A DNA stretch of 64,000 bases from Symbiodinium natans (GCA_905221605.1 CAJNDS010000068.1:176491-240490), one strand, 5' to 3'. Counted from the stretch's first letter, positions 42,594 to 53,523 are shown. A program made the numbers and translations. Notes: a model not told the origin generated them from the sequence alone.

Positions 42594-43075
42594 GTGAGTT
42601 GATGTAAATTCTAGGGGCCCTGACGGGCCATTGTCAACCTCCCCCCCCCCCCCCCCCCAGTTCGGGCTCTCCCTTATTGGCTTTAAGAGGGTTACAGTTA
42701 GGAATATGTTTCAGAGTGTTTTAGGTGGCCACCCTCGTTCAGATTGCGCGGCTTGTAGGGTTTTTGGTTTCATAGGGTACTTCCCTCAACCCTATGTAAA
42801 CCTTACGCGTGTTGCTTGTAGTACTGTAGTACTAGGGTTCGTTTGAGTGAGGGGCCGCGAAAAAGTCCCTGAACCACAACGACCCTGGGTTTAGGGTTTA
42901 GGGCCTACGACTAGGGCTTGGGGTTTTGGGACTCGGGGTATATACGGGGGTTTACAACAATGAGGTACCCGTAATACCCCAACTAGTTGGATCCCCTAAA
43001 GAGTTGGGGTGAGGGGTGTGGGACGTCTTTCTTGCATTGCAGCAGGGTTTAGGCTTTAGGCTTTAGGCTTTCGGC

Positions 43076-43270
43076 TAGGGTTTAGGGTTTAGGGTTTAGG
43101 GTTTAGGGTTTAGGGTTTAGGGTTTAGGGTTTAGGGTTTAGGGTTTAGGGTTTAGGGTTTAGGTTTAGGGTTTAGGGTTTAGGGTTTAGGGTTTAGGGTT
43201 TAGGGTTTAGGGTTTAGGGTTTAGGGTTTAGGGTTTAGGGTTTAGGGTTTAGGGTTTAGGGTTTAGGGTT
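43076..43270 (+). repeat. Longest (TTTAGGG)n array
   Basis: About 27 units with a single one-base slip (TTTAGG) near 43160. A further array of about 12 units follows at 43390-43478. Confidence 0.97.
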
Positions 43271-44124
43271 TTTAGGCTTTAGGCTTTTGTTAATGGGTGA
43301 GAGCGGCACAAAACACAGGCCAAACTAGCTATGAGATTCATTGCCCACACTTTTCCCTCCCCACGAAACCTCGAAGACCGGGTTTAGGGCTCGGGTTTAG
43401 GGTTTAGGGTTTAGGGTTTAGGGTTTAGGGTTTAGGGTTTAGGGTTTAGGGTTTAGGGTTTAGGGTTTAGGGTTTAGGGCTAGCCCTTCCAAACCCAGAG
43501 TCCATGCCAGGCACCGGAGCGTGTGCTGGGCTTTCCTAGAAAGGAGCCCGTCCACACAGCACGAGTCTGAGCGCGCTACGCACGTGGTAGGCTGGGAGTC
43601 TCATGGCAAGATATCCTGGGGTTTTGGGGTTTAGGGTTTAGGGTTTGGGGTTTAGGGTTTAGGGTTTAGGGCTCAAAAAACCCTAAACCCTAGCCCTAAA
43701 CCCGAAACTCTTTTGTGGCTGGGCAGGCAACGATTCCAAGAAGGCCCAACCATACCTGAGACTCACTCCTCGCGCGAATAGCCCAAAAAAGCGCCCACCC
43801 CCCAGAAGGAAAAAACCGCAGCCGCAAGCCGGGCTTCAAGCCCCCAGGCCTCCTGCTTTTGCGAGATTTAAGGGTTTAAGTGTAGGGTTTGGGGTTTAGG
43901 GTTTGGGGTTTGGGGTTTAGGGTTTAGGGTTTAGGGTGAGGGCTCCTGCTTTTGTAAGATTTAAGGGTTCAGGGTTTAGGGTTTAGGGTTTAGGGTTTAG
44001 GGCTCCTGCTGTTGTGATTTTTCAGGGGTTTAGGGTTTAGGGTTAGGGATTTTGTAAGATGAAGGGGTGTAGGGTTTAGGGTTCGCGTTCCTGCTTTTGC
44101 AAGATTTCAGGGGTCTGGGATGCC

Positions 44125-44222
44125 CCTTACCCATATTCCCTTTTTTGGGGGGTGCTACGGTTCCCTTATAAACCCCTTTAAGCAAAAAAGAAAAAGGGCA
44201 CCCTGTTTCATCCTAGGTTACT
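44125..44222. repeat. Diverged AGGACCCGGAG-family element
   Basis: It keeps the core (TTTTTTGGGGGG, TTCCCTTATAAA, AAAAAGGGCACCC) and the right end CCTAGGTTACTGGGC. The left arm is altered. Confidence 0.55.
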
Positions 44223-44473
44223 GGGCAACCTAGGCGCTTAGGGAACACCAAACCCGAAACCCTAAACCCTAAACCCCAGACCCTAAACCCTAAACCCCAA
44301 ACCCTAAACCCTCAACCCCAAACCCCAAGCCCTAAACACCGGAAAGCCTTTGCGGCTGTGGGCTGACTGTGCACGTTAACGCGACCGCCGGGGGCGGATG
44401 ATTCCCAGAGACAGGGGGAGGCTTTGTCTTCTGAGGCTTAGAGGATCTATAGTACCCTAAACCCTAAACCCAA

Positions 44474-44535
44474 AAAGTTGGAAACCTTTTTAAGGACAAA
44501 TAGTGCCGGGACTCCCTCTGCTTTACTCTTAGGGA
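44474..44535 (+). repeat. Dispersed element, AAAAAGTTGGAAACC family
   Basis: AAAAAGTTGGAAACCTTT...GGACAAATAGTGCCGGGAC...CTCTGCTTTACTC. An inverted copy lies at 56612-56676 with about 85-90% identity by eye. Confidence 0.75.
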
Positions 44536-44549
44536 TTGAGGCTGTTGAG

Positions 44550-44930
44550 TTTCCGGGCTTATAGGGTCTAGGAGGTATATTGTGCTTTATGGGATCTTTG
44601 TTGGGCTTTATAGGGTTTACGGGATTTACAGGCTTTATAGGCTTTGCAGCGTTTTCGGGTTTATAAGGTTTATGGGCTTTGTGTGGCTTTGTAGGGTTTA
44701 TGGGCTTTATAGGGTTTATATGGGCTTTATAGGGATTGTATATCTTTTTAGGGTTTATGGGGTTTACAGGATCTAGGGGCTTTTTTCGGGTTTGTAGGCT
44801 TTATAGGGTTTGTAGGTTTTATAGGCTGTATAGGTTTTCTAGTGTTTAGAAGGTTACTGAGCTTATGGGCTTCATAGGCTTTACAGGGTTTATAGTGCTT
44901 ATGGGTTTACAGGATTTAAAGTTATAGTAG
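44550..44930. repeat. Degenerate GGGTTTATAGGGCTTTA block
   Basis: About 380 bases of imperfect GGGTTTAT/GGCTTTAT words, a TA-extended relative of the telomere heptamer. Its 64-codon frame is an artefact of the repeat. Confidence 0.75.
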
Positions 44931-45002
44931 GATCAGGATTTAGGGCTGTGGGCTTTGTGGGGTTTCAGGTGTGCGTGCGGACTTCACGAAAGCCTCCGCC
45001 TG

Positions 45003-45033
45003 ACACTAAAGGTCAACCTAAGACCTTTAGTGT
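45003..45033. other. Perfect 12-bp hairpin
   Basis: ACACTAAAGGTC and GACCTTTAGTGT separated by 7 bases. It could form a stem-loop in DNA or RNA. It is not followed by a T-run, and no function is implied. Confidence 0.85.
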
Positions 45034-45261
45034 TGGAGCACGTTGATGTTGAGACTTCAAAGCTTGGATTTTAGGCGTTTAGGGGTTTAGGGCGTAGGGC
45101 ACCCTAAAACCTAAACCCTGAAACCCCACACGGGGGTTTCCGAAATTAGGGGTACTTTATGGGGTCCTGATTATAAGGGAATCCCCACTATTTGAGGTCT
45201 ACATTAGGGGTCCCCGATTTTGTGTAAACCTCCACGTGACGTCGGGTTGTCGATTGGGGGT

Positions 45262-45427
45262 TTCTTTCAAGGGTATAAGGAGGGACCCCGAGAAGGGACC
45301 CTTAATCGTATTCCCCTACATAGCCCCGAAATGCGCCCTACCAACCTCGGAAGGTCCCTTGTCCTTGGGATGTTCCCCCTTATACTAACAGTCCTGAATG
45401 GGGGTTATAGTACCCCGTATTGCAATC
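45262..45427. repeat. Two adjacent foldback elements
   Basis: A GGGACCCTT-family copy (TATAAGGAGGGACCCCGAG to GGAAGGTCCC, 45262-45360) is followed at once by the left half of a GGGATGTTCCCCC-family copy (45367-45427). Confidence 0.65.
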
Positions 45428-45619
45428 CGGGAAAAAACCTTAAACAAAGAAAAACCCTAAACCCCAAACCCCAAACTTTGTTTTAAGTCCCTCCTTTGGT
45501 CCCTTGAGCTTTGGGTTTCGAGGGTTTGGGGCGTAGGGGTTCTCGGTGTGGGCGACCGGCCGGAGTTACTGGTGGTCTGGGGCCGATCGGTGCACCTTTG
45601 CTAAACCGCCCTAAACCCA

Positions 45620-45652
45620 ATATCAATATATGTATATGTGTTTTATATATAT

Positions 45653-45684
<32 letters not shown>

Positions 45685-45805
45685 TTCATTTTTGTATTTA
45701 TCTATTGTTATATATATATATATATAATATCGATATATACATCGATATCTTTTTGTACACATATATTGATATAAATCAATAAGCAAATAGATAAAAAAAA
45801 AAAAA
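45620..45805. repeat. AT-rich simple-sequence block
   Basis: TTTATTTATTTATTTATTTA, then (TA)n and ATCGATATATACATCGAT-type sequence, then poly-A. The 87-codon frame across it is an artefact. Confidence 0.92.
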
Positions 45806-46520
45806 AGCAACAAAAAAACTGTATAAACCTTGTCAGCCCAACCCTAGCCTCATTGACCCTGGTACATTGCAAGCCTTTGCCGCCTCGGTCTGGGGCTTAG
45901 GGTCGAGGGTTCAGGGTTTAGGGTTCAGGGTTTAGGGTTTAGGGTTTAGGGTTTAGGGCTTAGGGTTCAGGGTTTAGGGTTCAGGGTTTAGGGTTTAGGG
46001 TTTACGGGTTGGGGAACCTCCCCCACGACCCTTGACCCCCACCCGCAGTAAACGTAAACCCCAAGTCCTCATTCTAACTTGGCACCCTAAACCCTAAACC
46101 CTAAACCCTAAACCTTAAACCCTAACCCCTAGACAGATCAGGTTCCTGCTTCCCCCCCTCGCGACAGCCCCTTAGGGTGTTTTCGCCGCCCCCCCCCCGC
46201 CAATTCGACCGCCGTTGTGGAGGTCCTCAGCGTAGGGCCTGGCACAAACCCCCAATTAAATGGCCACCTACAGCTCCGGGCTTAGGGTTTAGGATTTGGG
46301 GTTTAGGCTTTAGGGTTTGGGGTTTAGGGTTTAGGGTTTGGGGTTTAGGGTTTGGGGTTTAGGGTTGAGGGTTTGGGGTTTGGGGCACACCCGCAGCCCT
46401 ATAAGCCCTCAACCCTTGCGGAAGCATCGGATTTGAATTCCCAGAGAGGTTTAGGGTTTAGGGTTCCCCTGAACGCCATGACTCTAAGCCCGGACGCCTA
46501 AACCCAAAGGGCTGTGTTAG

Positions 46521-46571
46521 GCCCATGGATTGGAGGACCTCGCCCAGAACAAGCAGCTGGCAAAAGAACGG
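46521..46571 (+). CDS. Candidate internal exon, unidentified
   Basis: It runs from GCTGTGTTAG| to AAGAACGG|GCCTGC (GC donor), 17 codons, phase 0 to 0 (AHGLEDLAQNKQLAKER), a likely helix. No family. Confidence 0.38.
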
Positions 46572-46836
46572 GCCTGCCCCTAAACCCTGAAACCCTAGCC
46601 CGAAACCCTAAACCGTAACCCTAAAATCCTAAGCCCGAGCCTTAAACCCTAAACCACAACCTTAAACCCTGAAGCCTAAAACCCCCAAATTCCCAACCCT
46701 CGCCCCGCAATAGACAAGACATTGGACCATTACAACACGACCTAAAGCAACATCAAAGTTGCAGTCGCAGGAATAGCATACTGTTGCTAGTGTAGCGAAT
46801 AGTCGACATAATTCTAGAACCTGGTTGTAAATCTTC

Positions 46837-46922
46837 CCCTAAACCCTAAACCCTAAACCCTAAACCCTAAACCCTAAACCCTAAACCCTAAACCCTAAAC
46901 CCTAAACCCTAAACCCTAAACC
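46837..46922 (-). repeat. (CCCTAAA)n array
   Basis: About twelve units before the candidate exon at 46958. Confidence 0.95.
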
Positions 46923-46957
46923 TTTCAACTAGCTAATCATTCAAAGACACGTTGAAG

Positions 46958-47001
46958 TCAGTCGCGAAGAAGCCCTGAGCCCTGTATATCCTTGGGGCCC
47001 T
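46958..47001 (+). CDS. Candidate internal exon, unidentified
   Basis: It runs from CACGTTGAAG| to GGGGCCCT|GTGAGC, 14 codons, phase 2 to 0 (SREEALSPVYPWGP). Good donor; short. Confidence 0.35.
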
Positions 47002-47655
47002 GTGAGCCATACGAGCACTCGAAGTCCTAAATCCTAAACTGTGAACCCTACTTCCCAAACCCTAAACACCCTAAACCCTAAACCCGAAACCCTAAACCCT
47101 AAACCCTAAAAACCCTAAAAACCTAAAACCCCCAATTAAGCACTGAACCCTCATCGCAGGGGGTAGGTCGGCCCCGAGACTTCTCCGAGCTGGGCGACTG
47201 CTAGCGATATTTGGAGCTGCAGGGTTCTTAGGGCTCTTAGGGCCTTAGGGTTTCGGGTTTAGGGTTTAGGGTTTAGAGTTTAGGGTTTAGGGTTCAGGGT
47301 TTAGGGTGGGATTCGTACAGGGTATACAAGGAGTACCCGTTCATGTAACTACCCTCAGATTCGGGCTCTTAGGGCTTAGGGTGTGGGGTTTAGGGTCTAG
47401 GGTTCAGGGTTTTAGGTTCTTACCCCAAACCTCCCTCAACCCCACACCCTTTAGGGTTTGGGGTTAAGGGTTGAAGGGTTGCGTAGATGTTTTTTGATAT
47501 GGGTTGATGGATTTGGTGTTTTGTTCACAGGGTTCTTCGGGTGCGCATGAAAGCCCAAACTTTCCAAACTAGCAAGCTAATTTCAGCCTAACCCGTGTAT
47601 CCCATATGCCTACTTTTAGGGCTTAGGGTTGGGGTTTGTGAGTCTGCATTCGATT

Positions 47656-47748
47656 GGCATGTTCCCCCTTATACTAACAGTCCTTAGGTTACAGTACCCC
47701 CCCCCCCCCTGTCATAATTCCATTAAGGACCGCTAGCATAAGGGGGAC
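47656..47748. repeat. Foldback element, GGGATGTTCCCCC family, with poly-C insertion
   Basis: GGCATGTTCCCCCTTATACT...CAGTCCTTAGG, then C13, then TTAAGGACCGCTAGCATAAG and GGGGGAC. Confidence 0.72.
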
Positions 47749-47979
47749 TGAACCCTAAACCCTGAACCCTATATAAACCCTGAGTCCCTGCCCATAAATT
47801 TGCCTGGACTCTTCGGGTGTAGGTTTAGGGCTTGGGGTTTTGGGCTTAGGGCTGAGGGCCTAGGGCCTAGGGTTGCGGTCTAAGGGCTTTGAGGTACCCT
47901 AAACCGCAGGTTCACGGGTTTTAGGTGTGTGTGCGTGTGCGCCCTATATACCCTCAGTGCTAAATGCTTAGGGTTTAAG

Positions 47980-48089
47980 ATGAAAGCAGCTTCCTACCTC
48001 CGCGAGTGCCCAGCAACTCGTCACACGGTCCAAAGGGGCTTTTCCGCAAGCAGCCCGTCTTCAATGACTCCCAGGGGGGCTCAAAGACG
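47980..48089 (+). CDS. Candidate exon with ATG, unidentified
   Basis: From ATG at 47980 to AAAGACG|GTTTAGGG one frame is open for 36 codons, ending in phase 2 (MKAASYLRECPATRHTVQRG..., Ser/Arg-rich). It could be a first exon with a targeting-type N-terminus. A second frame from AAAGCAG| (FLPPRVPSNSSHGPKG...) is equally open, so frame is uncertain. A TTTAGGG array follows. Confidence 0.38.
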
Positions 48090-48191
48090 GTTTAGGGTTT
48101 AGGGTTTAGGGTTTAGGGTTTAGGGTTTAGGGTTTAGGGTTTAGGATATATGGCGTAGGGTTGAAAAGCCTCACGACCCGGGACCTCCTAG

Positions 48192-48230
48192 GGTCCTGGC
48201 AAGGTCATACGGAACTTCGTGGGCTCAATG
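48192..48230 (+). CDS. Candidate short internal exon, unidentified
   Basis: It runs from ACCTCCTAG| to CTCAATG|GTAGGG, 13 codons, phase 0 to 0 (GPGKVIRNFVGSM). The frame stays open for about 20 more codons past the donor (VGGQALSKSIPGFDLM...), so the exon may be longer. Confidence 0.38.
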
Positions 48231-48543
48231 GTAGGGGGACAAGCCCTCAGCAAGAGCATTCCCGGCTTTGATCTCATGATTTTTTTGCACTAGGAGGGAT
48301 CAGGACCAGAGTCCTCATTGTACTGGACATTGCCTAGAAGCCCTGCAGCAAGTCCTTCTGAAAATTCCTAGATCATCCCCTTGTGCTCGAGAGCAGAGTC
48401 CAGAAACGAACCCTAAGCCTAAAACCTAAAACCTAAACCCTAAACACCCCCAAAACCATGTTTGCTCATACTCTGGCGCGAGCACACTGGTCACTGGACC
48501 ACCAATTCCCATAACGGCTTTGGGGTCTAGGGGGTAGGGGATC

Positions 48544-48659
48544 TGGGACCCAGAGTAGGCCCTTGTTCCCTTTTTTTAGGGTTTCAGTTCGGTTCCCTTT
48601 TGAAGCCCCTGTGTTCGAAAAAAGAGTGCCCGTTGAATTTCCGGCCTACTTTTGGGTCC
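48544..48659. repeat. Foldback element, AGGACCCGGAG family
   Basis: TGGGACCCAGAGTAGGCCC on the left, CGGCCTACTTTTGGGTCC on the right. Confidence 0.68.
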
Positions 48660-48793
48660 GGCATCCTAAAGCCAAAGCCCTGAACCCTAAAGCCGAAACC
48701 CTAAACCCTAAACCCTAAACCCTAAACCCCGCAAAACCCTAGAGTGGGTCTAGAAGGGGCCCTCTGGGAGAATCAAGGGCATGGGGTCACCAG

Positions 48794-48871
48794 GACCGAA
48801 CCCGCATCACAAGAGCTGTGGTCGAAACTCCTCTTCTTGGCTTCCTTTCGAGGGCGTGCGAAGAGTTTCGA
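48794..48871 (+). CDS. Candidate internal exon, unidentified
   Basis: It runs from GGTCACCAG| to GAGTTTCGA|GTTTGGG, 25 codons, phase 1 to 2 (TEPASQELWSKLLFLASF..., basic end). Another frame is open (PNPHHKSCGRNSSS...). Confidence 0.4.
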
Positions 48872-49372
48872 GTTTGGGTTTCGGGTTCAGGGTTTAAGGT
48901 TTAGAGTTTAGGGTCTAGGGTTTAGGGTATAGGGTAGGACTAAACACCCTAAACCCTAAATCCTAAGGTTAGGCTCGACTGGGGTTTAGGGTCTAGGGTT
49001 TAGGGTTTAGTGTTTAGGGTTTAGGGATCCAGGTGGAGTTTGGACTGTGGCTCGAACTGTCAGTCCTGCCACGAGGGTTCGGATCAGCATACTCGAGCAA
49101 AGCAACACGCCAACAAAAAGCCGGGTCCAGGGTTTAGGGTTTATGGTTTAGGGAGGGTTTAGGGTAATTCAGGGTTTAGGGTTTAGGGTTTAGGGTTTAG
49201 GGTTCAGGGTTTAGGGTTTAGGGTTTAGGGTTTTGGGGCCTGGGGTTTAGGGTTTAGGGTTTAGGGTTTAGGGTTTAGGGTTTAGGGATACTTAGAGTTT
49301 AGGGCTTAGGATTTGGGGTTCCGGGTTTGGGCTTTGGGGTGAATGAGGGGAGCCCCCAAACCTAAAGCAAAG

Positions 49373-49422
49373 CCATCAAGTTGCGCGGAGACACCGCGAA
49401 GAGCCCAAAGCCCTTTGTGTTG
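49373..49422 (+). CDS. Candidate internal exon, unidentified
   Basis: It runs from CTAAAGCAAAG| to TTTGTGTTG|GTAGGG, 16 codons, phase 2 to 0 (IKLRGDTAKSPKPFVL), with a telomere-like donor. No family. Confidence 0.4.
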
Positions 49423-49871
49423 GTAGGGTTTAGGGTTTAGGGTTTGGGGTTTGGGGTTTAGGGTTTAGTGTTTAGGGTTTAGGGTTTAGTGGCTTCCGGG
49501 TATACGATCCCCTTGGTAGGTTTCTTAGGCAAGCTGCGAAAAATGCCCAAGAATACCATGCCTTGGGGGCCCCAAACCCTGCGCCCAAGACCCCAAAAAG
49601 CCCCAAACACTCCCGCAAAAGCCCCAGCAACTCATGTCCTTCCACGGTTTACAACTTCTAGGTTAGGTTTTAGGGTTTCGGCTTTAGGGTTTAGGAGCAG
49701 GGTTTTTAGGCCCTAAACCTCAAACCCTGTCAGGATCTAGGGGTTAGGGTCTCGGGGCCTGTAGGTTCAGAGTTTAGGGTTTGTAGGTACCCTCAACCCT
49801 GAACCCTGAACCCCAAACCCCAAAACCCTAAACCCTAAACCCTAGAACCTGAACCCTAAACCCCAATCCAG

Positions 49872-49941
49872 CGGAGGCGGCCGCGGCTGCCGCGCGGCAA
49901 GCGGCCGCGAGGGTGGAGATGCCGGTGCCGCCAGCTGCCAG
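49872..49941 (+). CDS. Chain exon 1 of unidentified gene (49.9-52.9 kb)
   Basis: It runs from CCAATCCAG| to AGCTGCCAG|GCACAAG, a GC donor in good AG|GCA context. 22 codons, phase 2 to 2, Ala-rich (EAAAAAARQAAARVEMPVP...). GC content is very high. The phase joins to 50187. Confidence 0.42.
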
Positions 49942-50186
49942 GCACAAGGGTTCAGGGTTTAGGGTTTAGGTTCTAGGGTTTAGGGTTTAGAGTTTAGGGC
50001 TTGGGGTTTAGGTTTTGGGGTTTCTTTGGGGGAGAGAGCGGTTAACCTTTACTTTTCCTTTCGTACACCATGAATTTCATGACACCTTAACTCCTTGTCT
50101 GTTCTCTTCACACTATAAGGGAGTGAGTGTGCCTGGTTCATAATATTATGGTGAGGTGAACAACGCTCTCTCCCTCAAACCCCCAG

Positions 50187-50276
50187 AGGCGCAATGGCTC
50201 CTTGCTGCTCCGCGCAGCGAACGGATCCGGGACGCGGGTTCCAGCAGAGCGCGCCTTTGCAGAGGCCGAGCTTAGC
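50187..50276 (+). CDS. Chain exon 2 of unidentified gene
   Basis: Pyrimidine tract and acceptor CTCAAACCCCCAG|, donor TTAGC|GTTTAGGG. All three frames are open. The frame that fits the neighbours in phase reads GAMAPCCSAQRTDPGRGFQQ; another full-length frame reads RRNGSLLLRAANGSGTRVP. Splice edges are strong, the frame uncertain. Confidence 0.42.
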
Positions 50277-50905
50277 GTTTAGGGTTTAGGGTTTAGGGTT
50301 CAGGGTTTAGGACTTAGGGTTTAGGGTTTAGGATTTAGGCTTTAGGGTTTAGGGTTGAGTTAGGGTTTAGGGTTTCGGGTTTAGGGTGTATATAGGGTTC
50401 AGGAGGCCGATATACATGAACCCCAAAAAGGGTTGATGGTCCATATCCCTCAAAGCCCATGTACTTCAATGGTGGGTGTTTTGGGCCTAAAGTTACAGAC
50501 AGGAACTACATGCAAAAGCCCAAGTATACGATATTCAGGATGGAATTTTCGGGGTACTCAACCCTGAACCAATATTCACAGAAATCGGACTTCTAGTACA
50601 GCATAGGCTGAATGATCCCACCCAAGGGGGTGCACTTGGTCTGCAAGGTCAGGGTAAGGGGCTCTATGGAGTTCAGGGCTAATGGGGTATGGGGGTTTAG
50701 GCAGTCGTGGGGGTTTAGTCGGGTTTAGGGGGTTTAGGGGTTAAGATTTAGGGCTTATGGGCTTCAAGGGTCGAGGTTTAGAGGGTGAAGGGTTTTGGGT
50801 TGTCAGGGTAAGGTTTATGGTTTAGGGTTTAGGGTGCAGGGTTTACGGTTTGTTTGTTTACTGATTTTAGGAGTCTATATATAAGATGAAGATTGACACC
50901 CGCAG

Positions 50906-50948
50906 CGCCAGGGGGTTCCACAACATAGTCGCGGCGTCCCACGTCCAG
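50906..50948 (+). CDS. Chain exon 3 of unidentified gene
   Basis: It runs from CACCCGCAG| to CACGTCCAG|GTGTCT, 14 codons with 13 G or C third positions, phase 1 to 0 (ARGFHNIVAASHVQ). Confidence 0.42.
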
Positions 50949-51422
50949 GTGTCTTGGGGCCAGGTTGTCTCGCGGCCTAAGCCTTCAGCATGTTCGGACA
51001 CTTTTAGGGCCACCAGTACCATCCTCTCAGCCCTAAACCCTAAATCCTAAACCCTAGACCCTAGACCCTAAACCCTAAACCCTACAGGCTTTATTGTAGG
51101 GCTCCCAGTACCATCCTCTTCGCCAGCCTGTGGGCTGAACGGCAGTGTGTAGGTTGGTGGTTTTGGGCTTACAGTAGGGCTAGTGGGGGGTTATCGGGCT
51201 TTTTGGTGTTTAGGGGTTTTACGGTTCGAGCTTCAGTGAAGCACTCTCAGCCAACTTTTATCGGCCGTGGAGTGCCCGTGTGCCAAAAAAGCAGAAGCTC
51301 ATCCGGTGACACGAGCTCGACTGGCCCCAAGGAGCAATAGTCTGGGTCGCCCGGGCAGCGGGGGTGGAGGAGCCACGAAGGCGTCAGAGTTTGATGGGCC
51401 CTTTTCGCTCGAATCCTGGCAG

Positions 51423-51483
51423 TCGCCTCGGCGGGCGTCATGGCGGTGGCCTGCTTCCTGCTGCGGTGGGCATTCAGCCAGAC
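51423..51483 (+). CDS. Candidate exon encoding a membrane helix
   Basis: It runs from TCCTGGCAG| to AGCCAGAC|GTATGT, 19 codons, phase 2 to 2 (ASAGVMAVACFLLRWAFSQ), a clear hydrophobic helix. A TTTTGCTTCTGCAG acceptor lies only 36 bases downstream, too close for an ordinary intron. Long frames on both strands overlap this block (51247-51561), so I am unsure. Confidence 0.35.
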
Positions 51484-51749
51484 GTATGTTTGTGAGTATT
51501 TTCGCTTTTGCTTCTGCAGAAGGTTCCTCTGCTGCTGGCCCTCAACCATCTTGAATCCCACCCGAAACCCCTAAATTCCTAAACCGTGAACCCCTAACAG
51601 GGACGCCGTTTGGAGACGGTTGCGAGGCAAGAGTCCCCAGCCGCTAGACCCCTAAACCCCTGAGCCTCTAAACCCGGTTTAGGGTTTAGGGTTTAGGGTT
51701 TAGGGTTTAGGGTTTAGGGTAAACAACCTGTGCTTACAATTGCCACCAG

Positions 51750-51829
51750 GCGTCAGAGCCACCAGTGGATCCAACCTGGCGTTTCGAGCCCTGGCTGGTG
51801 GGCGGCGAGGCGGCCGAAGACAGAGCTGG
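51750..51829 (+). CDS. Chain exon 4 of unidentified gene
   Basis: It runs from ATTGCCACCAG| to AGAGCTGG|GTTTAGGG, 26 codons, phase 0 to 2 (ASEPPVDPTWRFEPWLVGGE...). Acidic, Trp-rich. The preceding array (51674-51720) and following TTTAGGG units bracket it. Confidence 0.47.
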
Positions 51830-52617
51830 GTTTAGGGTTCAGGGTTATGAGGGTTTAGGTAGAGGGTCTTATGTAATTAGAATTGGGTGTTTCGGGGGTT
51901 TTTCTAGTATAAATATAATCGGGAGCCAAAGGGAATACGAGTGGTGCTTATTCGGACCCCAATATTTTGGTATTCAACGCAAGAGCATGATAGGGCTTAG
52001 GGTTCGGGGATCTAGCCTGTGTTGTTGAGCAAAGGGATGGGTTTGGTTTCTCTGTTAGGGAGGGGGGCCTCAGAGGTTTGGTTCAATTACGGGCAATTTG
52101 GGGTTTGAAACTTAGGCCTTCGGATGCTTTTGGGTGCCCCGAGTGTTCGAATACATAACGTATATGACTCTGTGTGGTATTTGGCATTGTTTGTCTTGCA
52201 AGATCAAATTCGCACCCTCTCTGCTCTAAAACCAAGCCCCTCTAACTTTCTGAACCGCAGCTCTGTTTAGCGCTTTCGGCGGCTTATAGAGTGTAGGGCT
52301 TATTGGGGTTTTGGGGATTTCTGCAGTAAGTGCCCGGAAGCACTACGAGAATTACTAGCGGTGCCCTAACTGCCTTGGAACCCCTCCGTTTGGGGAACAT
52401 TTCTGGGTATGTTCGGGCCTCAGGGGCAAGGTTTACGAAACTCTGAAGCCCCATACGGACAGAAGAAAGGTAGAACAGCAAATGAAGCCTAATCAAAAGC
52501 AGAGGAAAGCAAAAGCACTACATTCAGACACACACACACACATACGTACATACATATGTATATATATATATATACGTACAGATTTGACTTCACTTGTGCG
52601 AAGAGTTGAGGCTGCAG

Positions 52618-52651
52618 GCTTTCGGGAGTGTCTGAGCCAGCAGGAACGAGG
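52618..52651 (+). CDS. Chain exon 5 of unidentified gene (short)
   Basis: It runs from AGGCTGCAG| to AACGAGG|GTTTCAGG, 11 codons, phase 1 to 0 (LSGVSEPAGTR). Included because it links 51829 to 52802 in phase. Confidence 0.33.
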
Positions 52652-52801
52652 GTTTCAGGGCAAAGGGGACCCTTAATTCAAGTCTTGCTGCTATAGCCGC
52701 AGCCCGAAACCCCCAAACCTCAACTCCAAACCCTTGACCCCAGACCCGAAACCCTATACCCTAAACCCTTTAAACACCTCCATGCTCAGACCTCCTCACA
52801 G

Positions 52802-52891
52802 CAGGTTCCGCGCGTGGACTGCAAGAGCGAGGCGCGCGATCCAGTGTACTTCCTTTTCTACTATTTGCTTAAACACCGCCAAAAAAAATGA
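52802..52891 (+). CDS. Terminal exon candidate of unidentified gene
   Basis: Acceptor GACCTCCTCACAG|. The frame QVPRVDCKSEARDPVYFLFY then LLKHRQKK ends in TGA at 52889-52891. It has a hydrophobic YFLFYYLL stretch and a basic C-terminus. It would end the + strand chain that starts at 49872. A minus-strand exon ends 436 bases further on, so the two genes would be convergent. Confidence 0.45.
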   Translation, partial: QVPRVDCKSEARDPVYFLFYYLLKHRQKK

Positions 52892-53327
52892 AAAGCCCTA
52901 TAGTTGCCCTTATAAGGAGGATCATTTTTTTGTTTCTTAGGGGGTTCTTCAGGGGAGAACGCAGGGGGTAGTATAGAGGGGGTAGTAGGGAAACCCATGA
53001 AAACCCTAAACCCCTAATCCCCTAATTTAGGGCCCCTAATCCCCTAAACTCTTAAACCTCTAAACCCCTGAACCCCTAAACCCCTAAACCCCCAAAGCCA
53101 AAATACACGACTTTCGGCGGCTTTAGGGCTTCGGGTCCTTTAGGGGCCACCGACATGGGGTCATGAACTTGCCAGTGGGTTTAGGGTTTGGGGTTTATGT
53201 TTTGGGAATCAGGGGTTTTGAGGGTCCCCATCTATTCCGTTATAGGGCTTTTCAGGTGGAGATCCCTCTGAAGAACTGGTGAGCTGAGGAGACTCCTGCC
53301 TGACAACGCTGTATTGTCAAGAAGCTA

Positions 53328-53523
53328 TCAGAGGCAACTGCTCTGTTGTACCTTCTGTGCAATACCGTTAGTGTCAAGGGGATCTTCCCAAGTGCTATAC
53401 GCAAAGTTGGTGCAGTATTCCATGGGTCCGAAGTGCTTGTTGTACAACCCGACGCCAAAAATGCCGTACTTCCACCACGCCACGGCTGACCTGAGGGCTG
53501 CATCGTTCAGGAGCAGTTGCGGG
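53328..53523 (-). CDS. Minus-strand exon, probably terminal, unidentified
   Basis: On the minus strand one frame is open for 64 codons from AACCCGAAG| to a TGA at 53328-53330. It reads ...LLLNDAALRSAVAWWKYG, then IFGVGLYNKHFGPMEYC and STWEDPLDTNGIAQK. Trp, Tyr, Asp and Asn are frequent, as in secreted or glycan-binding proteins. No array interrupts it. A GTACAA at 53351 could instead act as donor. The + strand also has an open frame (79 codons), but its composition is less protein-like. Confidence 0.55.
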
